Shown: piece after piece, positions 7,076 through 14,161 of the stretch
Position numbering within the stretch: position 1 is the stretch's first letter
How the letters are laid out: the number at the start of each line of letters is the position of its first letter
Assembly (NCBI GenBank): GCA_001724785.1
Contig: MEDL01000011.1
Span: 1-36,843 of the forward strand
Reading direction: 5' to 3'
From: Acidovorax sp. SCN 68-22
GTDB lineage: Bacteria; Pseudomonadota; Gammaproteobacteria; Burkholderiales; Burkholderiaceae_C
DNA: 36,843 nucleotides
Program-made: the position numbers and the translations under genes
The notes under the pieces: model-generated
The model's input: only the letters and a program-made list of their open reading frames with translations
The model's database searches: none
Told to the model about the DNA's origin: nothing

Positions 7076-8793
7076 GCCGCCCCCTGAGCTGCGCACGCGG
7101 GCGCCGTGCATACGGGCGCCGTGCACACGGGCGCCGCGCGTGCCGGGGAACGACCTTGCCATTGCACGTGGCAAACGCTGGCGGGGATGCCCTCGGCGTG
7201 GAAGAACTCCAGCCAGCGGATCTGGTTGTCCTGCAGGTGGTCGCCCGGGCCCTTGACCTCGACCAGTTCGTAGCGCTGCTCGGCGGGCCAGAAGCGCACC
7301 AGGTCGGGCAGGCCGGCGCGGTTGCCGGGCAGGTCGCGCAGCAGGCGCTCGAAGACGCGGCGCAAGTGCGCGGCGGGGATGCAGGCCAGCGCCAGGTCGA
7401 GCAGCTCCTGCGTCACCGCGCCCCAGAACACGAAGGGCGACTGCACGCCGTGCTTCTCGGCAAAGCGCTGGCGGATCGCGGCGTGGTGCTGCCCGGTGTC
7501 GAGCAGCGCCAGGCAGGCGGCGAAGGCATGGGCCCGGCGCGGCACGAAATCGGGCGACCGCAGGTCGGCCGGGCCGCTCTGGAAGGGGTGGAAGAACGCG
7601 CCCGGCAGCGGGGCAAAGATCGCCGGCCAGCACAGCAGGCCAAAGAGCGTGTTGAACAGCGTGTTCTCGACGTAGAAGACGGGCGCCGCTGCCCGGTGCC
7701 AGTGGGCGCGCACCAGCGATTCCACGGGCACGGGCGCCGCCGGGCGCTCAAGCTCCAGGTCGGCACGCGCCAGCGGCGGGCTGCTGCGCCGCGCTGGCCG
7801 CTCGCCGGGGGCAAGGCCCAGCTGGCGCGCCAGGCGCGGCAGCATGCGCGCCAGGCGCTGGCGCTCTTCCTCGCTCTCGGGCGCGGCTTGGGCCGCCTGC
7901 GCCAGGGCCCAGGCGTCCGCCGGCCGGCCGCTGCGTTCGCACACGCGCATGCGCCGGTGGCGCGCGCCGGGGTAGCGCGATTGGGCGTAGGCCTGCTCGG
8001 CCAGTGCCCATTGCTGCGCCCGTTCGCAGGCCTGGCCGATGCGCAGCAGCAGCTTGGCGCGGCGCAGCTCCAGCCAGGGGTTGGCGCTGATGCAGGCGGC
8101 GGCGGCCTGCAGCAGCTGCGCCGGATCGGCGCCGTCGTCGAGTGCCTGGCGGCAGCGCGCAATGGCGAGGAAACCGTCCACATCGGCGCGGCTGGCAAAG
8201 GCGCGCGCCTCGGCGGGAAAGGGCACGGGCTCGTACCGGAACACGCCCAGGTTGGCGAGGACGAACTCCGACCAGCCCTGGCGCAGGTTGCCGAAGAACA
8301 TCAGGCGCAGGCGCTCGCAGACGTCGCCGACGGTCACGCACCAGGCGGCGTGCGCGGCGCCGGGGTGCCACTCGGCGTAGGTGCGCTCGCCCGCGTGCGT
8401 GCCGCCCAGGGCCTGCAGCATCTGTGCCTTGCGCAGGCCGCCGTGCAGCCCCGCTGTGGCAAAGAGCGCCAGCAGCTCGGCCTTGGTGTGCAGGGCGAAC
8501 AGGTCTTCCAGGCGCAGCGGGCGGCCGGCGTCGAGCCAGCCCAGGGCCAGCAGGGGCTGGGCCGCAGCGCGCACGTCCGGGATTTCCGCGTAGGCGAGCT
8601 TGTGTTCCAGGAACCAGGGCCCGCGGCGCAGCAGCAGGCGCACCAGCAAGGCCTGCGACGCCATGGGCAGCTGCGCGAACCCGGCGAGGAAGCCCTGCTC
8701 CGCCGTGTCGAGCAGGCCGCCATAGCGCCCGCCCACCCAGGCGAGCGCGCGCTGGAAGTTGTGCAGGTAGTAGTAGCGGTGGGGCTCCAGCAT
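7072..8793 (-). CDS. FAN1-like VRR-NUC domain nuclease
   Basis: A 573-residue protein resembling bacterial FAN1. The N-terminal helical region (YYYLHNFQRALAWV) is followed by a SAP-like segment (LFALHTKAELLALF, near residue 105) and a helical TPR-like middle (about 200-330). The C-terminal VRR-NUC nuclease domain shows GLPDLV (D497), ELVEVKGPGD (E512, K514) and Q524, the PD-(D/E)XK catalytic set. FAN1 proteins are structure-specific 5' flap endonucleases and 5'-to-3' exonucleases acting in interstrand crosslink repair. Neighbourhood with a DinG/XPD-like helicase is known for bacterial FAN1. The last 20 residues are a Cys/Ala/Pro tail encoded by a 15-bp tandem repeat. Confidence 0.88.
   Translation of the reverse strand: MLEPHRYYYLHNFQRALAWVGGRYGGLLDTAEQGFLAGFAQLPMASQALLVRLLLRRGPWFLEHKLAYAEIPDVRAAAQPLLALGWLDAGRPLRLEDLFALHTKAELLALFATAGLHGGLRKAQMLQALGGTHAGERTYAEWHPGAAHAAWCVTVGDVCERLRLMFFGNLRQGWSEFVLANLGVFRYEPVPFPAEARAFASRADVDGFLAIARCRQALDDGADPAQLLQAAAACISANPWLELRRAKLLLRIGQACERAQQWALAEQAYAQSRYPGARHRRMRVCERSGRPADAWALAQAAQAAPESEEERQRLARMLPRLARQLGLAPGERPARRSSPPLARADLELERPAAPVPVESLVRAHWHRAAAPVFYVENTLFNTLFGLLCWPAIFAPLPGAFFHPFQSGPADLRSPDFVPRRAHAFAACLALLDTGQHHAAIRQRFAEKHGVQSPFVFWGAVTQELLDLALACIPAAHLRRVFERLLRDLPGNRAGLPDLVRFWPAEQRYELVEVKGPGDHLQDNQIRWLEFFHAEGIPASVCHVQWQGRSPARAAPVCTAPVCTAPACAAQGAA
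7095..7139. repeat. Three tandem 15-bp units in the 3' end of the FAN1-like gene
   Basis: Three units built on the core CGGGCGCCGTGC follow one another at 7095-7109, 7110-7124 and 7125-7139. On the minus strand they encode a repeating APVCT-type tail of the nuclease. The unit length of 15 keeps the frame, so copy number could vary without disrupting the gene. Confidence 0.8.
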
Positions 8794-8879
8794 CGGGGCG
8801 CTTGTGTCCGGCGAGGCTGTGAGTTTATACAGTTAATCGGGCAGACGGGGCCGCCTGGGTCGCCAGCGCGTTGCGCGTA

Positions 8880-10268
8880 CTAGCCGCGCTGCTGGTACAT
8901 CACCGCTTCCAGCTGCATGCGGCGGATCTGCTGCGCCGCCTTCTGCGCCTCGGCGGCGGTGGCGAAGGGGCCAACGCGCACACGTGTGCGCTGCCCGCTG
9001 CTGGTGGAAAAGCTTTGCCGGAACGCGGGCAGGTTGGCGTTGAGCAGCTTGGCCTGGGCGCGGCGCGCATTCGCCTCCTCGGCAAACAGGCCGACGTTGA
9101 GGTAGTAGCCGGGCGCACTGCCCAGCGGTGCGCTGGCGGCGGCGGCCGGCGCTGCCGGGCGGGGCACCGATGCCGCGGGTGTGGAGGCGCGCGGCGCGGC
9201 CGCCGCGGGTGCGGGGCTGCGCTTGGCGGGTGCGGGCGGCGGGGCCGCGCGCACGGGCGCCTTGGTCGGCGGGGTCTTGGTGGCCGTGGTCGGGGATGCG
9301 GGCCTGGCCTGCGGCGTCGCGGCGGCCGGCTCGGACGCGGCGGGAGCTTTGGCTGGCGTGGCCACGGGCGCGGACGTCGGCTGGGCGCGCGGCGCCGCCG
9401 GGGAGGCCGGGCTGCTGGCCGGCGCCTGCGCTGCCCCGGCACCGGCCCGCGCCAAGGCATTGTTGTGCGCCAGCAGGGGCGGGGCGGGCGGGGTAGGCTG
9501 TGCGGTTTCCCGCCCGGCGGCGGCCGGGGACGAAGCCTCCGCCGCACTGGACGCTGGCGGCGCTGCACTGGCAGCGTCCGATGCGCGCGGATCGGGTGCC
9601 GGCGGCCGCTGCGTCGCGCCCTGCGGTACGGTGGGTACGGCACCGGCCCCTGCCTGCACGGCGCCCGTAGCCAGCTGGGCCTCGGAAGGGCCCGAGCCGC
9701 CCCAGCCGCCCGGAGGCACCAGGGTCCAGGCCACGGCAAGGGCCGCGAAGAGCAGCACGTTGCCGACGGCGATCCAGGCGAGGCGCTGCCAGCTGCTGGC
9801 CTGGCGCGCCAGCAGGATGTGCGCCTCGGGCATGGTGTGGGCGGCCACCAGGGCGTGGGCGATGCGCTTGCGGATCTCGCGGTGCAGCAGCGCGTCGCCG
9901 AACAGGCCGGGCAGGACGATGGCGAACAGGGCGAAAGCGGCGAACAGGCCCCATTCCACCTGCTCCGGCCAGCGCAGCAGCGGCCGCCCGACGCCGAACA
10001 CCAGCAGCGCCAGCCCTTCGACCAGGGCCACGTAGACCAGCGCCGCGCTCCAGAGGTGGTGCAGCAGCATCCAGTTGAGCGTCGCCAGGGCCGCCGCCAG
10101 GTTCCAGCCCGCGGGGGCCCGACCGGCCCGGTCGAAGCGCTCGAACAGCGCCAGGTAGCGCGGGAGTTGCACCGGGCCGAGGGCGGCGCTGTAGAGCGTG
10201 CCCATGGCGCTGTCGTCGGTGCCGGGGGCTGCGCCGCTGGCCGGGGCGGGAGGGCGGTGGAACGGCAT
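8880..10268 (-). CDS. DUF2628-like membrane protein with C-terminal SPOR domain
   Basis: A 462-residue protein. The N-terminal part (LYSAALG to WNLAAALATLNWMLLHHLW) resembles DUF2628, followed by hydrophobic segments around 60-80, 95-115 and 150-170. A very Ala/Pro/Thr-rich low-complexity stretch (about 170-385) then leads to a terminal SPOR domain (YYLNVGLFAEEANARRAQ, then RTRVRVGPFATAAEA). SPOR domains bind denuded peptidoglycan at division septa, so the protein is probably an inner-membrane protein whose tail reaches the periplasmic wall; the exact role is unknown. Start at ATG 10268 was chosen because the protein then begins MPFHRPP, like similar comamonad proteins from memory. ATG 10283 is an alternative, and neither has a clear ribosome site. 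The gene appears monocistronic. Confidence 0.8.
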   Translation of the reverse strand: MPFHRPPAPASGAAPGTDDSAMGTLYSAALGPVQLPRYLALFERFDRAGRAPAGWNLAAALATLNWMLLHHLWSAALVYVALVEGLALLVFGVGRPLLRWPEQVEWGLFAAFALFAIVLPGLFGDALLHREIRKRIAHALVAAHTMPEAHILLARQASSWQRLAWIAVGNVLLFAALAVAWTLVPPGGWGGSGPSEAQLATGAVQAGAGAVPTVPQGATQRPPAPDPRASDAASAAPPASSAAEASSPAAAGRETAQPTPPAPPLLAHNNALARAGAGAAQAPASSPASPAAPRAQPTSAPVATPAKAPAASEPAAATPQARPASPTTATKTPPTKAPVRAAPPPAPAKRSPAPAAAAPRASTPAASVPRPAAPAAAASAPLGSAPGYYLNVGLFAEEANARRAQAKLLNANLPAFRQSFSTSSGQRTRVRVGPFATAAEAQKAAQQIRRMQLEAVMYQQRG

Positions 10269-10318
10269 GCGGCATTCTTGCATGCGAGCGCCGCTATGGG
10301 AATGCTTTTGGTCGGAAC

Positions 10319-10366
10319 AAAATCGGCCTGTAGCGCTTGTGGTACAAGGGCGTACAGCTATTGATT
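10319..10366 (+). repeat. Dispersed repeat, copy A
   Basis: Copy of the family with core GGCCTSTAGCGCTT, then TGGTAC and a terminal AGCTATT. It lies in the intergenic region between the divergent SPOR and FrnE-like genes. Other copies are at 13571-13624, 24056-24105, 25696-25746 and 31644-31696. Confidence 0.75.
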
Positions 10367-10470
10367 CGGGAGTGCGCGCCTCCCTGCCCAGCGCGCCGCA
10401 GGGGCATGGGACGGCTGCCCTGCGGGCGGGCGCGCTTGGCGCCAGAATGGAGGGCCCTTTGGAGAAAGCC

Positions 10471-11118
10471 ATGCCCGCCACGCTGAAAATCGATTTTGTC
10501 TCCGACGTCTCCTGCCCCTGGTGCGCCATCGGGCTGCACGCGCTGGAGCAGGCGGCCGAGCGGCTGGCGGGCCAGGTGCAGCTGGACTGGCATTTCCAGC
10601 CCTTCGAACTGAACCCGAACATGGGCCCGGAGGGCCAGGATATCGGCGAGCACCTGCAGCAGAAATACGGCGCCTCCGCCGAGCAGCGCGAGGCGACGCG
10701 TGCCGCCATCGCCGCGCGCGGTGCCGAGCTGGGCTTCACGTTCACGGCGGGTGCGCGCGGGCGCATCTACAACACCTTTGACGCGCACCGCCTGCTGCAC
10801 TGGGCCGAGGCGCAGGGGCGGCAGCGGGCGCTCAAGCACGCCCTGTTCAAGGCCTATTTCACCGACGGCGAGGACCCGAGCGACCACGCCGTGCTGCTGC
10901 GGCTTGCGGGTGCGGTGGGGCTGGACGCGGCCGAGGCGGGCGCCGTGCTGGCCTCCGACCGCTACGCTTCCGAGGTGCGTGCGCGCGAGCAGTTCTACAC
11001 GCAGCAGGGCATCCACTCGGTGCCGGCGGTGGTCGTGAACGACCGGCACCTCATCCAGGGTGGTCAGCCCGTGGAGGTGTTCGAGCAGGCGCTGCGCCAG
11101 CTTGCCACCGCGCAGTAG
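10471..11118 (+). CDS. DsbA-family (FrnE-like) oxidoreductase
   Basis: A 215-residue cytoplasmic thioredoxin-fold protein. It begins with KIDFVSDVSCPWCAIG, so the active-site CPWC cysteines are C15 and C18. The helical insertion and late strand with cis-Pro (HSVPAVVVNDRHLIQGGQP, near residue 180) are typical of FrnE/2-hydroxychromene-2-carboxylate-isomerase-like DsbA relatives. There is no signal peptide, so it acts in the cytoplasm, probably in thiol-disulfide exchange or oxidative stress tolerance. ATG 10471 is preceded by GGAGAAAGCC, a good ribosome site; an in-frame ATG at 10447 lacks one. The gene converges with the TetR gene, ending 11 bp from it. Confidence 0.88.
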   Translation: MPATLKIDFVSDVSCPWCAIGLHALEQAAERLAGQVQLDWHFQPFELNPNMGPEGQDIGEHLQQKYGASAEQREATRAAIAARGAELGFTFTAGARGRIYNTFDAHRLLHWAEAQGRQRALKHALFKAYFTDGEDPSDHAVLLRLAGAVGLDAAEAGAVLASDRYASEVRAREQFYTQQGIHSVPAVVVNDRHLIQGGQPVEVFEQALRQLATAQ

Positions 11119-11129
11119 GCGCGGCGCGT

Positions 11130-11684
11130 TCAGGGCTGCGGGCCGGCGCGTGGCCGGGCAAGCGCCAGCACGTCTTCGATCAATTCGGCAAAACGTTCGC
11201 GGCCGTGCGGGCCGGTCTGTTGAAAGCCGATGAAGGTCAGGCAGGCGACGCGCGCAAAACGCTGGACGTCGGCCGGCAGTGCCCCCGGGAAGAGTGCCTG
11301 CGCCAGCCGCTCCGCGAATTCGCGGCGGCGCGCGTCCACGCGTTCGAGTGCCGTGCGCACGGCGCCGTCCTTGCTGGCCCAGGCGCGGATGGCGACTTCA
11401 CGCCCCGGCTGCAGGCGGCCGGCGATGAGAAGGTAGCGCTCCAGGCGCAGACCCGGGTCCTCCACGGCATCGGCGTAGGCGATCACCGCGTCGGTGTAGT
11501 CGGCTTGCCAGCGCAGCAGGAGCGCCTGGACCAGGTCCGCGCGGTTGCGGAAGTGGTGGTAGAACGAGCCGCGCGTGACATTCAGACGCCGTGCGAGCTT
11601 CTCGGCCGAGAGCTGGGCGTAGCCCGACTCGTCCAGCATGTGCAGGCCCGCTTCGATCCAGGATTCGCGCGAGAGTTTTTGCAT
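11130..11684 (-). CDS. TetR-family transcriptional regulator
   Basis: A 184-residue repressor. The N-terminal helix-turn-helix spans about residues 8-50, with LSAEKLARRLNVTRGSFYHHF giving the recognition helix. The C-terminal ligand and dimer domain (51-184) diverges as expected and its ligand is unknown. The gene is divergent from the flavin oxidoreductase gene at 11740. The 55-bp gap holds a 6-5-6 inverted repeat, so it probably controls itself and that oxidoreductase/membrane protein pair. Confidence 0.9.
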   Translation of the reverse strand: MQKLSRESWIEAGLHMLDESGYAQLSAEKLARRLNVTRGSFYHHFRNRADLVQALLLRWQADYTDAVIAYADAVEDPGLRLERYLLIAGRLQPGREVAIRAWASKDGAVRTALERVDARRREFAERLAQALFPGALPADVQRFARVACLTFIGFQQTGPHGRERFAELIEDVLALARPRAGPQP

Positions 11685-11694
11685 GCTCGCCCAG

Positions 11695-11711
11695 CATACA
11701 GGCTGTGTATG
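11695..11711. promoter_or_regulatory. Putative TetR-type operator
   Basis: Perfect inverted repeat CATACA-N5-TGTATG in the 55-bp gap between the divergent TetR and flavin oxidoreductase genes. Its position next to the start of both genes and its 17-bp size fit a TetR-family operator. No clear promoter boxes could be assigned. Confidence 0.6.
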
Positions 11712-11739
11712 GTGGCGGTGCGCCCTCTAGAGTTCGGGC

Positions 11740-13110
11740 ATGGCCAAGCAGTCTTCCACCGTGTTTCCGCACCCGCCCCGGGTGCTCGTTGTCGGGGCGG
11801 GGATGGCCGGACTTGCCGCGGCGCAAGCGTTGCAGCGGGCGGGTTTTCAGGTGCGCGTGGTCGAGCAGAACGATGCCGTGGGTGGGCGGGTGAAAAGCCA
11901 GGCCTTCCATGGACGGACGATCGAGTGCGGCGCGCAGTTCCCCTCCAGCGGGTACCGGCACATGCCTGCGTTGCTGGCAGGCGCCGGCTTGGCGGATAGG
12001 GTCCATGCGACTTCCCCCTGGGCCGCGTTCGAGCGCGGCGGGCGGCTCTTCCATGTCCACCAGAACCGGCCATGGACGCTGGTTGGCAGCGGCCTGCTCA
12101 GCGCGGGCGATGGCGCGCGGCTGATGGCCGGCGCGCTTCCCCTGGGGTTTGGCGGGTGGGCGCGTGACCGGTCGAGCTATGCCGCGTACGCGTCCCTGGA
12201 CAACGAGGACGCGCTGGCCTGGTGCCGGCGCAGGCTGGGGCGCGGCGCCTCGGCCCATGTGCTTGCGCCAACGGTGCACGGCCTATATTTCCACCCCCTG
12301 GAGAACACGTCCCGGGCGCTGGTCGCGGCCGTGCTGTCCTTTCACCGCGCGCACGCCCTGGCCGTCCGGGGCGGCTGGAACCAGCTGGCCCGCGCGATGG
12401 CGGCCGAAGTGGACGTCCAGACCGGGGCAGTGGTGGAAGGGCTGCGCGAGCTTGCGCATGGCGTGGAAGTGCGCGTGGGCGGCGAACGCGCGGTGGTCGA
12501 TGGGGTCGTCTTGGCCGTGCCGGCGCCGTGCGCGCAACGGTTGCTGGAGTCGCCGATCGCGCTGGAAGAAGCGGTGCTGGCGGCAGCCTATGCCCCGGCC
12601 GTGCACGTGGCGCTGGGCATGCAGGCGGGCTGGGCGCTGCCCGAACCGCTGCGCGGCGTTCACGGCACGCTGTTGCCGCCAGCCGATGCGCGCGCGGGCG
12701 CAAGCGTGGTGGCGTCCGTGGTCGTCGAGTCGGCGCGGCTCGCCGTGCCGGCGGCCCCGGAGGTCTTGACCTTCATGCTGGCGGGCCGTGCCGCGCACGA
12801 GCCGGCTGCCGGTGCCGACCTCCCCCCGGTGCAACAGGCCGTGGCCTGGCTGGAGGCACGTTGGCCGGGCAGTGCGCGCGCGGTCGTGGCGCACCGCGTG
12901 CAGCGCTGGGCCTGCGCGGAGCCGCTGTCGCCGGTGGGGCGTGCGCGTGCCATCGCGCGCTACCGCCAGGGCCTGCCTGCGGGGCGCCGCATTGTCCTGT
13001 GCGGCGACTACATGGGTATGCCGTGGACCGACGGCGCCATCGAGACAGGGCACTGGGCCGCCGGGCATCTGTGCAGGCTCGGCCGGTGCCCGCAACGCGC
13101 CGCGGCCTGA
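11740..13110 (+). CDS. FAD-dependent oxidoreductase, protoporphyrinogen oxidase/amine oxidase-like
   Basis: A 456-residue flavoprotein. The Rossmann dinucleotide site is near residues 15-50 (VLVVGAGMAGLAAAQAL, then VVEQNDAVGGRV, the GG doublet motif of the amine oxidase/PPOX group). Near the C-terminus GDYMGMPWTDGAIETGHWAA is the FAD-contacting ATG-like motif of this superfamily. Such enzymes oxidise amines, porphyrinogens or carotenoid-like substrates; the substrate here cannot be assigned. A 130-residue membrane protein gene follows after 42 bp, probably in the same operon, and a divergent TetR gene likely controls both. No signal peptide was seen. Confidence 0.85.
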   Translation: MAKQSSTVFPHPPRVLVVGAGMAGLAAAQALQRAGFQVRVVEQNDAVGGRVKSQAFHGRTIECGAQFPSSGYRHMPALLAGAGLADRVHATSPWAAFERGGRLFHVHQNRPWTLVGSGLLSAGDGARLMAGALPLGFGGWARDRSSYAAYASLDNEDALAWCRRRLGRGASAHVLAPTVHGLYFHPLENTSRALVAAVLSFHRAHALAVRGGWNQLARAMAAEVDVQTGAVVEGLRELAHGVEVRVGGERAVVDGVVLAVPAPCAQRLLESPIALEEAVLAAAYAPAVHVALGMQAGWALPEPLRGVHGTLLPPADARAGASVVASVVVESARLAVPAAPEVLTFMLAGRAAHEPAAGADLPPVQQAVAWLEARWPGSARAVVAHRVQRWACAEPLSPVGRARAIARYRQGLPAGRRIVLCGDYMGMPWTDGAIETGHWAAGHLCRLGRCPQRAAA

Positions 13111-13152
13111 GAACCGGCTCCAAGCTCGTTGCATCCCACGCAGGAGGCTTCC

Positions 13153-13545
13153 ATGAACCGTTACTCCCTTGCCGGCGCGGTGTTGCTGGTGCTCATCGGC
13201 CTGATTCACAGTGTTCTGGGCGAGGTGCTCATCTTCCAGCGCATGCGCAGCAGCGGGCTGGTGCCGACCCAGGGCGGCAAGCTGCTGGGTGCGGGCCATG
13301 TGCGCATTGTCTGGGCCAGCTGGCATGTCGTGGGCGTGCTGGCCTGGGCGGTAGCGGCCTTGCTGGTCGAGCTCGGCACCGGGCCGGCCGGCGGGCCCGA
13401 TCCCCAGCGGATGCTTGCCTGGATCGTGGGCGCATTGCTCGCCAGTTCGGCCCTGGTGGGCTTGGGCACGCGCGGCCGCCATCCCGGCTGGCTGGGCTTG
13501 CTGGCAGTCGCAGCGTTGGCGGGTGCGGGGGCCTACGTGCCATGA
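13153..13545 (+). CDS. Small inner-membrane protein of unknown function
   Basis: A 130-residue protein with about four hydrophobic segments: residues 5-23, about 50-74, about 87-104 and 110-127. ATG 13153 has a textbook AGGAGG site at 13142-13147. No catalytic motif is recognised. It lies 42 bp downstream of the flavin oxidoreductase, so it may be a membrane partner of that enzyme, which is inference only. It converges with creA across a gap occupied by the dispersed repeat. Confidence 0.75.
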   Translation: MNRYSLAGAVLLVLIGLIHSVLGEVLIFQRMRSSGLVPTQGGKLLGAGHVRIVWASWHVVGVLAWAVAALLVELGTGPAGGPDPQRMLAWIVGALLASSALVGLGTRGRHPGWLGLLAVAALAGAGAYVP

Positions 13546-13570
13546 GCTGGCGCGTGGGCGGCCCGGACCA

Positions 13571-13624
13571 ATTCAAATACAGGAGCAATAAACCTATGCG
13601 CAGCAAGCGCTAGAGGTCATTTTT
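13571..13624 (-). repeat. Dispersed repeat, copy E (inverted)
   Basis: On the minus strand it reads GACCTCTAGCGCTTGCTG and ends in TGTATTTGAAT, matching the family core. It fills the gap between the convergent 130-residue membrane protein gene and creA. Confidence 0.7.
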
Positions 13625-13642
13625 ATCCCAAAAAATGGGGGT

Positions 13643-14161
13643 TTATTTGTCCAGGGGGATGGGGGTCGCCCGGTCCACCGGCACGGCGGTGATGCTGTTT
13701 TGCGGCGAGCCGTCGATGAGCTTGTCCGAATAGCTCAGGTACACCAGGGTGTTGCGCTCGGCGTCCACCATGCGCACCACGCGCAGGCGCTTGAAGAGCA
13801 GCGACATGCGTTCGGAAAAGATTTCCTGCTGCTGGCGCAGCGGCTTGGCGAACGCGATCGGCCCGGTCTGGCGGCAGGCGATCGAGGCCTCGGCGCGGTC
13901 CTCGGCCAGGCCCAGCGTGCCCTTGATGCCGCCGATGCGGGCGCGCGAGACGTAGCAGGTCACGCCCGAGACGCCCGGGTCGTCGTAGGCCTCGACGAGG
14001 ATGTCGTGGTCGCGGCCCAGCCACTGAAAAGCCGTGTCCACCGAACCGATCTTGTCGGCCGCCGGGCTGGCCGTGGCGCCGACGAGGCACAGCGCCGCCA
14101 CGGTGGTGCGCAGCAGTGCGGCAAACGTGCAAGTGGGGGGCGTGCGCATGTGCGGCCTCAT
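13643..14161 (-). CDS. creA: CreA-family periplasmic protein
   Basis: A 172-residue protein of the CreA family, whose biochemical role is not established despite the name. It has a Sec-type signal peptide (hydrophobic stretch FAALLRTTVAALCLVG, then ASPAA, with cleavage expected near residue 35). The mature start is DKIGSVDTAFQWLGRDH and the family motifs GVTCYVSRARIGG and ASIACRQTGPI follow, with two Cys that could form a disulfide. ATG 14161 overlaps the cphA stop by ATGA. ATG 14149, with GAGG seven bases before it, is an equally plausible start. The overlap puts it in the cphA transcript, although no link to cyanophycin is known. Confidence 0.88.
   Translation of the reverse strand: MRPHMRTPPTCTFAALLRTTVAALCLVGATASPAADKIGSVDTAFQWLGRDHDILVEAYDDPGVSGVTCYVSRARIGGIKGTLGLAEDRAEASIACRQTGPIAFAKPLRQQQEIFSERMSLLFKRLRVVRMVDAERNTLVYLSYSDKLIDGSPQNSITAVPVDRATPIPLDK

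Noticed and set aside
4601-7087. An 828-codon plus-strand frame opposite the helicase gene
   Set aside because: Low-complexity Ala/Gly/Arg/His translation typical of antisense frames in GC-rich genes; the opposite strand has all helicase motifs.
7076-7633. Upstream extension of the helicase frame by 186 codons
   Set aside because: It overlaps the VRR-NUC domain of the previous gene in another frame and shows no family sequence; the GTG at 7075 gives the usual 4-bp overlap.
13621-13642. Rho-independent terminator after creA
   Set aside because: The stem around the A/T run is only about three base pairs, too weak to call.
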